NCBI GenBank assembly: GCA_010909165.1
Contig: VJWM01000302.1
Location: forward strand, 47,214-111,213
Reading direction: 5' to 3'
DNA from: Anthoceros angustus
Taxonomy: Eukaryota; Streptophyta; Anthocerotopsida; Anthocerotales; Anthocerotaceae
DNA length: 64,000 nucleotides
Program-made: the position numbers and the translations under genes
Notes under the pieces: generated by a model
Seen by the model: only the letters and a program-made list of their open reading frames with translations
The model's database searches: none
What the model was told of the DNA's origin: nothing
Part shown: positions 10,902 through 21,984 of the stretch, in pieces
Layout: each line of letters starts with the position of its first letter
How positions within the stretch are numbered: the stretch's first letter is position 1

Positions 10902-12360
10902 TCAGCCACCTTGAAGGGCGGGCTTCTCACGAGTCACGGTCGCCGTGATTCTTCCACCGCCACCGCCTGCGTGGTGGGCCCACCGGTCCGCTTGGATCTC
11001 CTCCTGAAGCATCTCCGCCACTTCTCGAACCACATCCGGTGGAAACTGGGGTGTTGCCTTGGGTGGGTCCGTTTCCTCTACTATCGTTTCAGGAGGTTTC
11101 TGGTCGGGTGATTCCTCTGGCAGAGCTGCCCGATTCAACTCGCCTTCCTTGGCTGGCTCTCCCTCCTTCGCGAGAGTCCCGTCCTCCGTATCCGTGGTGC
11201 TCTCTCCATTTTTCTTCCTCTTTAACTGCCTTCTCTCCTTTCGCTCCTTCCGGCGGCTTCGGGTTGACACCTCCAGTACCTCCAGGTCTACCTTCTCCTC
11301 CTTAGCCGAACCCGCCTCGTACCACTCCGCCCCAAGTTCCTTCGGCGCCTCTTCCCACTCCGCCAGCTGTGCATCTTCAATCTGTAGCACCGCGCTTAGG
11401 GAGAGGGGCGAGGGTCGGGCTCTCCACCGGGTGGCATAGCGCACGCCCCGAGCGAGGGTTCTGGCTGTGGTACCGCCCGCCATGTGTCCTCTCGCCTTGC
11501 AATCCCGCATAGGCTCAAAGTCCCCTCCCTGCCGAGTGGGGTATGGGCACGATTGGAGTAGTGCCCGGTTCTGGGCCCAAGCAGATACCGCCGCCTGAGA
11601 ATTGGAGGGCTCCCATATGTGCCGGACGGGGTCGATGCATGGATGGTCCGGCCGCCGTAGGGTACATGCCTTGGGATACCGCTGCCTGTGGTGCTTCTTG
11701 CACGCTGGCCCTCCCACCTCCTACTCTTCCCGTAGTCGCACTCCACTTGGTTTACGGGTCCGAGGGCGCTTAGCCTTGAATGCCCATGTGGCACACCGCA
11801 CACCATAGATGGTCCGAACTGGCCGCCCGCCTGCCTGTCCTTCACCGGTTGATCGTCAATTCTTCCACCCTCTTCATTACCGTTCAGATCTTCCCTCAAC
11901 CCCACTTTCAAAGGGGTTGGATCGCGGAACTTCGCGCAAGGCATCACGACCTCCTTCTTTCGACCTCCTAATCGCAGCTTTTCTTCTTATTCCTCTCGGT
12001 GAGGTTCCTCCTCTTCGCGCCATCCTCGGATTCTTCTTCGGAACCCTCCTCCTCTTCCTCCGAAGTAACCTCGGTTTTCATCCTTCCGAGGCTCTTCATC
12101 TCGGATTCGACCCCGTTCTTTTCTTCTTCCCGCCTGGAGGCGTCCTTGTCCTCCGTTGGTGCATCGATTCCTCGTAGTTCTCCGCCGCTCGGACCGCCTT
12201 ACTCACATCCTTTTCTGCCAACAGCAATGACGTGCTTAGCCATTGGCTTGGGTAGGCCATTGCGAAGGCCAGCGAACCAGCCGTGCACGTCACTGCGTAA
12301 AGTCAGGCGGCTCGTCTGGGGCCTCAAGCCCAGCGCTAGCTCGATTTTTTGGCCAGGGGT
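10902..12360 (-). pseudogene. Gyp-B gag and acidic gag-protease spacer
   Basis: The longest open stretch is 10,902-11,717 (271 codons on the minus strand). Its C-terminal two-thirds is charged, with Glu/Lys-rich segments (KEEKVDLEVLEV, RRKERKERRQLKRKKNGEST) and Pro-rich parts. It resembles the spacer between gag and protease in large gypsy elements. Upstream, at 12,290-12,100, another segment contains AVRAAENYEESMHQR and a Glu/Ser run. No clear CCHC knuckle was seen. Assignment as gag rests mainly on position before protease. Confidence 0.55.
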
Positions 12361-12369
12361 GAGGGTAGA

Positions 12370-14300
12370 TTTCTAGAAAGAAAATTGACCCACCATTTGG
12401 TCATTTTAACTCAATATAGTAAAATCTATTACAATAGAGTAGAAAACATGGCATGTCGGGTGAAATGCATCCACCATAAATGTTGAAAACCAAAAGTGAG
12501 GGTAGAAAAAATTGACTCCAAGTGAATACCAGGTACATCTAGATGAAAGCTCATTCTAGAAATCCCACCAAACCTTCATCTGGCATAAAAGAACATATTC
12601 AAGTAAATACCATACCATTCGAGAGTGAACACCCAGAGAAAACAAAAGGTCAATAATGTCAACAACACATTAAGGTAACAAAATAGCGGTAATGTGACAC
12701 AATGAGAGAACGTGAAGAGCATGCAACACTTGACACAAAGATGAAAACATACCACTATTGCCTGCGAGAATTTTCGTGTTTCTCGTGATCTTGTTCAAGC
12801 CCCCACACTCTCCGCCGCCAAGACATAGTAAGCAAGCGAAAAGCACCAAACAAAGCTAACAGCAAACTGAAAACTCCACAAACAAAACAATGAAACTATA
12901 GTCCTGAAATGACACACAGTCAAACAAACAGTTGGACACAAAGAATGCAATCGCACCCAAATTACTTCCTGCAGTATTATCCAGTTATGGCCGGATATCC
13001 TTCAAGCCACCCAAACTCTTCTGCATGACAAAACATACTGGAAATAATTAACTGAAAGGAAGCTACAAAGTTGACAAAACTTTATTGCTAGTCTATAAGA
13101 CAATGAATGACAGAGATAAGCAAACTTATGAGCTGAGGAGAAAACAAAACCAACACAAAGGTAAGACCACAACGCAAAAGAAAGCTATACAATGGATGAC
13201 AACACGGAAATCAATGGTGAGGCTTGAAAACCCTAAACTAAGACGCAACCAAACAAAACAACGATCGCATCGCTTATTACTTTCCAGTATACATTCAGTT
13301 AAGTCCGGATCTTTTCAAGCTTCCGCAAACCCTCAGATCGAAACATACGAGGTGAGAAACGAAAGAAAGATCGAAACTCACAGGAAGATGCATAACATCG
13401 AGGACAATCAAGCCAAATGTTAAACGAAACAAATAACTGAAACCTTCACAAACTAGACAAAGAACATACATAAAACTCTATGTTCTACGATGGACGAACA
13501 CAAGGTGACAACTGAAACAAAAATAGGAGATAAAGATGGAAACTTCTTTGTGTATCCAGAAACGCGGTAGCAACAAAATAAGAAGACTTACGGTGAATAA
13601 AGAGGAACATCGTGAACACGCAAACTCCAACAAAAGATAAAAGACCAATTTTCCATCTAAACAACCGAAAGCCGCAGACGTGAGCGTAAATGGAACACAA
13701 AAGCGCTCATACTTCAATGTCCAACCACAGGCCTTACAGTGCCTTTAAATTGATTTCAAGGGAAGTAAAAAGAAAGACAAAGACACAGCATGCAGAACAA
13801 AAAAAGACACAGAAAACGCATAGGAAACGACTTCACACACAGAAGAGCTTAACGCACCTTATTGGCGCAATAGACTGAACACACATAAACAACTGTGATT
13901 CAAGTAAGGTCATCAACGGCCCGGGAGAGGAAAAAGAGGCATGCACAAAACAAACTCGAACACCAACTCAACAACCGCCATGAAACGCAACAATGTAACA
14001 AACTACAGACACAAACTAAGAGAAGAGCGACATACAAGAGTAGCTAAAAAGAGCGGAGAAAAGCCGCACAAAAGACCAAGACACTCGAAACAAATGACAT
14101 CGGCCTTTAAGTCGAAACCTTGGCCTTGAGGCAAACAACTTTGGCTTTTGAAGTAACAACTTCACACAACAAAAAGCAATTGCTCAAACTACTCAAATCG
14201 ATAAAGACCACGGACTTGGACATGCGGAAACCTTGGGACTACAAAACAAAATACCTGGCCTTGAGCTACCCTAGGAAAAGACAATACCATCCAAAGAAAG
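12370..14300. other. A-rich strand-skewed stretch without recognised genes
   Basis: About 1.9 kb in which the plus strand is strongly A-rich and T-poor, broken by frequent ACAAA and GAAA runs. Open frames (for example 13,085-13,423) are lysine-, threonine- and glutamine-rich by composition and match nothing. It begins where Gyp-B gag stops, so it may hold the leader or 5' LTR of Gyp-B in the minus sense, but no LTR partner or primer-binding site was found in the window. Confidence 0.4.
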
Positions 14301-16440
14301 AGTTTATATAGCATACAAAACCCTAACTCCTCTCCCTCCATCGGCGCCGCCATTCTCTCTCTACCAGACCTTGTTTGAATTTACCGAACCTAGAATTCCA
14401 AACCAAATTCCAAACCTACCTAAATCTATGATTGGTTCACCGCCGCCGCCCTAGCTGCCAAACCTAAATTACACTTACCAAACCTAGCTTGACCACACCA
14501 AACCTAACCCCGAACCTCGAACGAGTAAACGCTGCCGACCAATCAAACAACACGAGGTCATCCGCAAGAAACTTCAGAACCCTAACCCGCTATGCTGTCT
14601 CGCATCGCAGTCCCCGGGTCCTCGATCCTTGCCGATTGCGATGGGCAATCGGTGATGGGCGATTGGATCGGAAAGGAATACCGCCTCATTGCGACTCATC
14701 GGCCCCCGCCTCAACTGCCGCCCAGCCTGCTCCCACTGCCGCCTGCCTCACCGGCGGTCGTGAGAACCGCCATGCTTGAGCAAGAACTCTTGGGAGGCAA
14801 GCTAGGGTCATGGGATCGATCCAATAGTGGCCTTGATGTCTTCACCAATCTTCGGCTCGCACCTCATGGCGGTGGGTCTCTTGATCTTGATGTGCGCACC
14901 ACCTCGTGTAGGCACCCGATCTCTCCCCAAAGGGCGCCGAGGAAGTTTATGTCCACATTGGTGCCACTGCAGGTCACCAAGCTCTCCGCCGCCTCCTTGA
15001 GCTTGAGCCGGAGTCCCGGGGTCAGCTATGGTGTGCACCACGATGTCGCCCTTGTGGCGGAGTGGTCCATTCCTGCTGCGAATGGAGGGTGAATGGCTTC
15101 TCAAAGCCCGAGGGTGCTGATGGGACGTGAGCTGTTCTTATCTTGAGAGGGCTTGCGCGGTGCTGGAGTCACATGCGGGCTCGCCTAATGGGTGTGATGG
15201 GACGAGCCTGATGGGGTGATGAAATGCCCCCGCCATTGAGCAACGTGATGCCATGGCCCGCTGAGTGTTGGATATTTATGTGGAGCGATGGTGGCGTGTG
15301 GGGTTTGAGGATGTCGCGACAACGGTGGCCCTGGGCGAGGTGCACCGCTCGCCACTGTCTGGGAACTGCCGGGTCACTGCGTTTGATGAGGTGGATTCAG
15401 ACATATTGCCACCGCAGATTCATGTCGACGAAGATGGCTTTCGGTAGATTCTCGGGAACTTGCCGATCGGATTCGAGCGGTGGTCACTGATTCTGACCAC
15501 CGCGATCACCGATGGTGCGAGGTTGTAAGCACTCGAGGAAGCCGATGCTTCATGAATGTCAGGAACAACGCTTCGTGTGATGAGTTGCATAAGTCATGAC
15601 ACGCTTGTCGGCATGGCTCATTTTGACAAAATGTGCTTTTGTGGGTGCTCCATGGTCGATGACAGGCTCATCTTGTTTGTTGGCTCCGAATCTTGTCATT
15701 CGGGCGATTGGTCTGTGCTTCCACGCGGTTGCCTGCGTCAGGTGTGCGGCCTTGGGACGACGATCTGCCGCGGCATGGCGGCCTACCACGACTGGGTACC
15801 CAAGGGGCTTGAGCTGTAAGAGCCTCGAACACGGCCAAGCTCGCAACTTCCTTGATGTGTGACCGCCCCACAAGATCAACAAGATGTCGATGCGTCGCAT
15901 GTCTAGATTTGTTGATGCAAGAACTTTAGCTACGAGGAGTCATTGGAATTGTGCATTGAGATTGCAATGTTTTTCAAATTGTTCACGAAATGGCGATACA
16001 TGTGAGTATTATGGTGGCTACTGTGGTTTTGGCGTTAGTAATGGGGTCAACCCATGTGTTCGTCTGCTGAAATGTTTTTGCCTTGTGGACTTAAAGGTTG
16101 CGTTGGCGGTTACACATGAGTTTTGCAGACGGATCCACTAAGGATGTTGCTCCAATGGCATACATTGAGTATTTTTCTTGCCCCGTATTCATATTCCTAC
16201 CATTGATGTCCATGATCCAAGGCTCTCGTGCGAGAGAATCTGGTAAAAATGCTTCTTCATGTGTGTGGAGAGAAGTCGAGGTGAACTACCAGTTTGAGCT
16301 TGTGGGATAGTGCCCGGATGCCCCCTTGCAATCAATTTCTGCGTATCGTGAGATTAGCCTCGCTAGGATGTAAAGCATGTCGTCATGCTCTAATGCTATT
16401 GTCTTCTGCAGATTGTGGACCGCCTAATTAATCGAGGGAA
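14301..16440 (+). other. Unassigned stretch with TATA box and leader-like sequence
   Basis: A TATA box (TTTATATA, 14,303-14,310) is followed by ACAAAACCCTAACTCC and a CT-rich leader, which resembles a plant core promoter and 5' leader. Downstream are moderately long open frames (14,592-15,092 and 15,265-15,447) with no recognised domain. Composition shifts to GC-rich, G-rich from 14,590 to 15,880. It could be a decayed gene or an LTR of an unpaired element. No function is proposed. Confidence 0.3.
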
Positions 16441-16486
16441 GCCAAACCACCAGAAAGCCAACTCCTCCTCAAAATCCGTTGCCACC

Positions 16487-16582
16487 ATGGCTCAAATCGA
16501 GGCATGTGCAATGTCGGGCTCCTTAAGTTGCTACGATGACCAAATTGTTAGTGTGTATCTTCATCGTCATGGACTTGTTTAA
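16487..16582 (+). CDS. Short ORF in strong start context, unrecognised
   Basis: GCCACCATGG at 16,481-16,490 is an ideal eukaryotic start context. It opens a 31-codon frame starting MAQIEAC. No similarity is recognised. The start context alone is weak evidence, so this may be chance. Confidence 0.15.
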   Translation: MAQIEACAMSGSLSCYDDQIVSVYLHRHGLV

Positions 16583-16866
16583 CTTGTAAGCTTCTCTTGA
16601 TCATTCCCAAGTTTGAGATAGCAACCCGACGCAAAACTGACTTGCAAGTGCACGTGGATGTTTTTGTTTGCAATTTCGAACGCATAGGGGCTAGGGATGG
16701 GCCATCGATGAGTGAAGTTGAGCACAACACTATGTGATCTTGTGACCTCCTGTCGACAAGGGTGTTAAGGAAATGATGAGTCTTTATGTCATTTGCTCAT
16801 TGTATACTGAAGGTTATACACGGGGTTGAAGCTTCTGGCAGGTGCGCAGTTTAGGAGCCTGGGCCC

Positions 16867-17028
16867 ATGGCGTCCCAACGGCCCTACGACGACATTTCAA
16901 GTAAGCTTGCCTGCTTGGCTGTCTTGTTGTCAGTTTCTCGGACCATACTAAAGCTGCCAAACCCTATCAGGTCATCAAGAATTGTCGAGTGCAGACATCA
17001 AAGAAACACGACTACAACGAACTTCAAG
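16867..17028 (+). pseudogene. Possible two-exon gene fragment with consensus splice sites
   Basis: A start codon at 16,867 in good context (CCCATGGCG) opens MASQRPYDDIS. A consensus donor (A|GTAAGC) follows at 16,901. An acceptor (CTATCAG|G) precedes 16,971. Joining 16,867-16,900 to 16,971-17,028 keeps the frame open (S-HQELSSADIKE and onward) to another donor, AAG|GTAAAG, at 17,029. No convincing third exon was found; nearby acceptors give stops. The protein is not recognised. Three well-formed splice sites in the right order suggest a real gene fragment, but the exons are too short to be sure. Confidence 0.3.
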
Positions 17029-17029
17029 G

Positions 17030-18990
17030 TAAAGTAGTATAGTACATCATTCTCAGTTCAGTTTCAGAGTTCAGTCCAACAGTTCAGAGCTTAGGGTTTT
17101 GCGTTCTTGAGTCAGCAGCCCGAATGTCTGTTCGGTCGGTAATCAAATTTCAGTTCGCTAGTTCATCCAGTGTCCTTGCTGTACAGGTAAGCATCGTTTA
17201 GAACCAAGTGTAAGTGATTTTCACTTAATCATATCCAAGATGAGTCAGATGCGGGCGTGCACCGCTATCGATGAAGATTGCAACAAACCGAAATGACCTC
17301 GGAAATGACACTATGAAGTGTGAAAGTAAAAGAATTGGGATATTATCTTTCATCCAAAGAAAGAGAAAAGATAGTTATAAGCTTGTGTGCTTACATGCGT
17401 TTGGGGCTCACAAAATGAGTCACAGACCGGCCATCGCCCCGGGTCGTGCCTTGGGTGGCAAGCTTGGCGTCATTTGACCGGTAAGGCCTCCCTGCAGAGA
17501 GCCAGGACTCGCGTCAGGCCTTGCCCGGCTGAAACGGTCTCCCCTAACGGCCTCGTAGTTCTCGGTAGTGGCCTTCTCATGCCCGTGACGCCAGTCTGCC
17601 CCTAATATCGTGGTGTGGTGGGGTGCCTTTCGGGTGCTGAGGGCGTAGGCAACCGCTTTCCCGATGCACGATCCCAACTTCCTCTTGCCTCGCCCGGATT
17701 CCTCGAAGCTTAGACAAGATCCGAGCCTTCTTGGTCAATTCTACCTTTTAATCTTTCCAAGAGTTGCATCCTTCAATGCTTCAAGGTGGCCGAGGGAGCA
17801 TTCTTGGGGTGGTCAGCATTTTCCTATCACTTGAGTGCCCATTGATGCGCATTAGAAGAGACCTCTCGAAGCCGGTGAAATGGATGCGCTCCAAGCATCC
17901 CATCCTCAGTTGAAGTTAAGCCTTGGGGAGGCCGAAATCCTCCATGAGGTTGCTCCGCGATCCCTCTCCTTCTTTCCTCCAAAGAGAGTACGCTTGCTTG
18001 GTCGACAGCGCCATCGCCACCACCAGCTAGGGTTGAGGGACCACTCCATCGCCTCGACTTTGTGCTACTTGCGATCCGACAACGTCTACCGCGCCACTGG
18101 CTATCGGAGCTCTCACTGAGCTCGTGCCTCACGCGCTCGCGCCGTAGCGCCCATGTGTCACAACATCCCCAAATTTTAATTGCTCTTGACCTCACGGCCC
18201 TCCACGCATCCACACTTTTCCCACTAGGCTACGGAGCGATCTCATTCTCGCAATGGCGCCTAAAATGGGCGATTTGGCCAGCCAAGGCACAATCCCGGTC
18301 GCTGAGTAAGGAGTGTCCGTCTCAAGAGAATGATAGGCTCCATGGCTACGTTTCGCTGCTTTCTCACCTCACGTGTACCCGGCCTTAGACTCATACACAT
18401 TCATCGCTTAATGACTAACTACCCGTAGCATTCATCGGACAAAGCGGGCAAAGGCGTTTAACGTTATGACCTTCGCGTCATGTGGTTATCTCAAGTTTGT
18501 CACTCGGTCCTCTAGTCTGGCTCCTCCTCATCATTCACTTCACTCACCTTATCCTTGGGAAAAATCGGGTGGTCAGGCTGCGGACCCCTCACTTGCCTCA
18601 CAGCTCTCCGTCCGGCTCTACACGTGAGTTCTCCTGCTCACACGCGACGATGGGTCCGTCCGACATTGGGTTGCTGCCGACGCATAAGGGTCCCGGTCGC
18701 CTTCTCGCACACACCACCACACGTTAGGGTCCGTCACGTGACCTTAATCGGCCTCCGGAGTCATCAGCACCGCCTGCTGACTCAGACTCACGTTAGCAAG
18801 AAGGTATGCAAGGGCCCTGCAAGAAGAAAGACGCCGCATCAACACCAAGAGAAAGATACTTTACTTAGAGCAATTTTCTTTATATACTACTAAGGTCGGC
18901 GTCTTTATTACAATTCTCCCTATTCTCGAGCCGATGGCTCAAGACGCCTAATCGCCGCCTACCATCTTACGCCTCCCCTATCTCCGTTCT
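17030..18990. other. Unassigned stretch; minus-strand TATA-like site near 18.88 kb
   Basis: No domain was recognised on either strand. Repeated short motifs such as TTCAGTTC or GAGTTCAG occur near 17,050-17,110. On the minus strand TATATAAAG is present at 18,879-18,886, and the surrounding AT-rich patch (18,840-18,920) inside GC-rich sequence looks like an LTR promoter, but no partner LTR was found. Confidence 0.3.
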
Positions 18991-18999
18991 GCTTGGGCT

Positions 19000-21560
19000 G
19001 TGGGATGCCCTTGGTTCCGCCACCGATGAGACCCCACCTCCTTGCCCGGCTGGGCGGCGCCCTAATCGGATGATCCATGAGGCGGACCCCTTCCCCTTCC
19101 CGAGACCCTCTGCCAGTCAGTTATCGGTGGCGGTCCGACGGCCAGAATTCACCACATCTTCCTCTCGCCCCAAGTGAGTGGTCCCTCCCGAGGGGCCACC
19201 GACCGACTGCTTCCTGCGTGAGCCTGGAGGTCCTCACCTCCGAGTCCCACCCTTGGGGTCCGGACTGTGGTCCGAACCCGTGAGTTCGGACTTATTTCCA
19301 GAGTCCGGCCCTTCCAAGTCCCGGTCTCATCTTTCTGGGTTCGACCTCAAGGTCCGAATCTTACACGGGGTCCGGCCTCAAGCCGGACCCCAACCTCCTG
19401 ACCACCCATCTTAGTGGGGTCCGCCTCACCCGCTCCCCTTCCATGGCTCGGATCCTGGGTTGGTTTCCTCCTTCTCACCTCCTTCAGGATCCTTGTCCCT
19501 ATCTCCCGATTGCAGTTGCTGCCTTACCTCCAAGTGCCTAGTTGGCACCAAGGCCCCGCCTCCTCTTGGGGCTCTTCCTCCCGCCGCCTTCCCAAACAGT
19601 GGGCCACCAAGGCCCCCGTGCTGTCCCCATGCCCTTCTTCGGCCTGAGTCGAGGTTCATCCATTGCTGGGCCAGAGGCTTCCAATGCCTTGAGGAGCTGG
19701 TAGTAGGCGAACCGAGTCCATTTGCTGGATTGCCTTTTCCACTCCCGAGTACCCGTACTCTTTCGCCATAGGTGCTCGAGAGCAGCATGTCGTCCCGGCT
19801 TGCACGTCTGCCTCCCCGCTGTGTTCATACCGAGTCAGTAGTCTCCTGAGGCCACGAGGAGGCCATTACCTCTCTCTCCTGCTGCTCGCTTCCAGCCCGT
19901 GCCTTTCCAAGGCTCACGCCAACACTCCGCTGCTCCGCCTCCTTCCGCACTGGACCTGTGCTTCTCTCAAGGCTCAGGCTCTATGCCTCCGCTCATTCTA
20001 GCCTGGAGCTCCGCCATCTCCTTCCCAGGCGGTCCGTGGCAAGCCCGCCTGATTCCGCGCCATCTGTGTTCTTTCTCCATCTCTGACGCCCCTGCCTCCT
20101 GTTCCATCGCTTTACCTCTCGGCCGCCAGTCAAGACGCCTATCTCGCCTGCGTGATCCGCGATCACGCCTCAGAGCTCCTCGCTTGATTGTTCCTTGAGT
20201 CAGAACAAGGTTTCTTGCGGTCTTCCATCTCCTCGGCCGCTCTTCCACCTCAGAATCGAGTCCGGAGATCCTCCATCTCCTTATTGTCGCGCCTTCCTTC
20301 TCCCCACGGCCGACCCTAGCCTGCCTCCGCCGCCTCCTTCCGCCTCTTCAGTTAGCTGGCGGTCCCCGCTGCCTCCTCCACCGATTCCCGATCCTTGAGT
20401 GATCCGGCTTGCTTTAGCTGCTGTCACAAGCCTTTCACTGGCCTCCGGCTTGGTGTTGTTCCCGCCAGCTCAGCCTCAACAGGTCCCGCCCCTCCGCTTG
20501 CCCTCGGCCTCCTCTCGCCTTCCTCAAGGCCACCCTCCTTCTGCAGAGGTCCTCTGCCCGTGCTTGGGCCTCTCATGCGTTTTCAAATTGTTCACACAAT
20601 CGGAAGGAATTTGGTCCGGTCTCGCCGAATGGACCTACCTCCTGCTCTCGCCTCCGCTTCCTTCCTCGACCCGCGAGGGATTCCGCCTTCTTCTTCGCCT
20701 CCTAGGCCGCCTCCATCTGCTCCTGGAGGAGCACCATGCGCCTCCTTGTTGCCTCCACCTCCTGGGTCTTCCTCCGTCCCACAGAGACCCCAGAGCATAC
20801 CGTCCATGACGGTAGCCAAAACCCGCCGTGTCTCTTCCACGGCCGCCACTGGTGAGGCACCCAAGAAGTCCGTCGTGGGTGCGGGCATCTCCCGGTCCGC
20901 CAAGGACCGCCATACCGCAGTCCGGAGCGAGTCCGGACTGGGCTCTCTCGGACCTAATCAGGACCCTTAGGTCCTGAAAGTGCTGAGGTCCGGAGCCTCA
21001 CCTTCCTTGGCCCTCTGGCCGCCACCTTCTCCCCTCTTCTCTCCGGGCTCGGAGGGGTGAGGGAGTCGAGCTAGCTGCCCTTCCCCGCCGGGCAGACGGG
21101 CTCGATGTGGCCGCCGCTGGCCCCCGCCCCTTGGGCCGCGTCCTCTCCGCCGCTTATCGCCTCCGCCTCTCACTTGCAAGGCGTAGGCAGAGGCACCCCC
21201 AAGGCCTTGGCGCTCGCTGGTGGGAGCCACCTTCCGCCTCTCGACTGTTTCGCTGCCCCGCGTGGCTCCGGAGTTGTCCGGTTGTCATCGTGCGCCGCCA
21301 CGGGCCTCCTTCCTGGGTGCATTGCCGCCTCGCCTCCTGCTCCGAACCAAGGAGGAGGCGAAGGAATATCCTCCCATACCTCCTCGGCGGCGAGGGTGTC
21401 CGCTCCACCGAATGGAGTCCTAATCCTCCCAATCATCTTCTCCCGACTGCTGGCCTTGCCATGGGGCGGCCTCGCCGCGCTTCACTCCTTCCGCCTCCGC
21501 CTCCCAGTAGGCCACTCTTTCCGCGCCTGGCCTCCTCTCCCTCCTTCAGAGGTTGAGGTG
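19000..21560 (-). pseudogene. Purine-rich, coiled-coil coding region (retroelement ORF-like, unrecognised)
   Basis: The minus strand is strongly purine-rich over about 2.5 kb. Its frames are dominated by Glu, Arg, Lys, Ala and Gln in heptad-like spacing, for example EATRRRMVLLQEQMEAAEEA-like text (20,680-20,760, across a frame change), EQEAGASEMEKEHRWRGIRR at about 20,040-20,100, and SSKWTRFAYYQLLKALEASG at about 19,690-19,740. Frames change every 100-300 bases. Such charged coiled-coil ORFs are known in plant gypsy-type 'putative transposon' proteins. The pyrimidine strand also gives long open frames rich in Pro and Ser, which are rejected as mirror images. No catalytic domain was found. Confidence 0.4.
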
Positions 21561-21984
21561 TCACATGGATGAGGGGGACAACGCCAAGGAGGCGGCTTCA
21601 CTCAGCTTCCTGGCTTCCCGATCGATCCGAGCGGATGATTCTTCCCCCAATCGCTTGCCCTCACCGAGGGCGGCAGAAAACCATCAGATTGTCACCAAGG
21701 TGATCCACCTTGGTGAGCATGTTCAATGGACAATGACCTTATGCGCCCTCACGCGCCTATCCGGTAGGGTCCGACATCAGCCTGACCATTGGACGGGTCC
21801 CCAGCCTCGGCGCCGCGCCTTGGTAGCTTCCACCTTCCCTCTCACCTTGAGGGCTCGGAACCACCCCCAATCTCCTCCACCGGTTGTATACCTCCCTCGG
21901 GACCTCCACGGTCCACCTCTGGAGTCCTCCCTTAGGCTCTTGGGCGTACCTCCTTATTGGCAACCTCGGCCGGCAGTCTGAGCA

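Noticed and set aside
20395-20970. 191-codon plus-strand open frame as a gene
   Set aside because: It is the pyrimidine mirror of the purine-rich coiled-coil strand; its Pro/Ser-rich product looks compositional.
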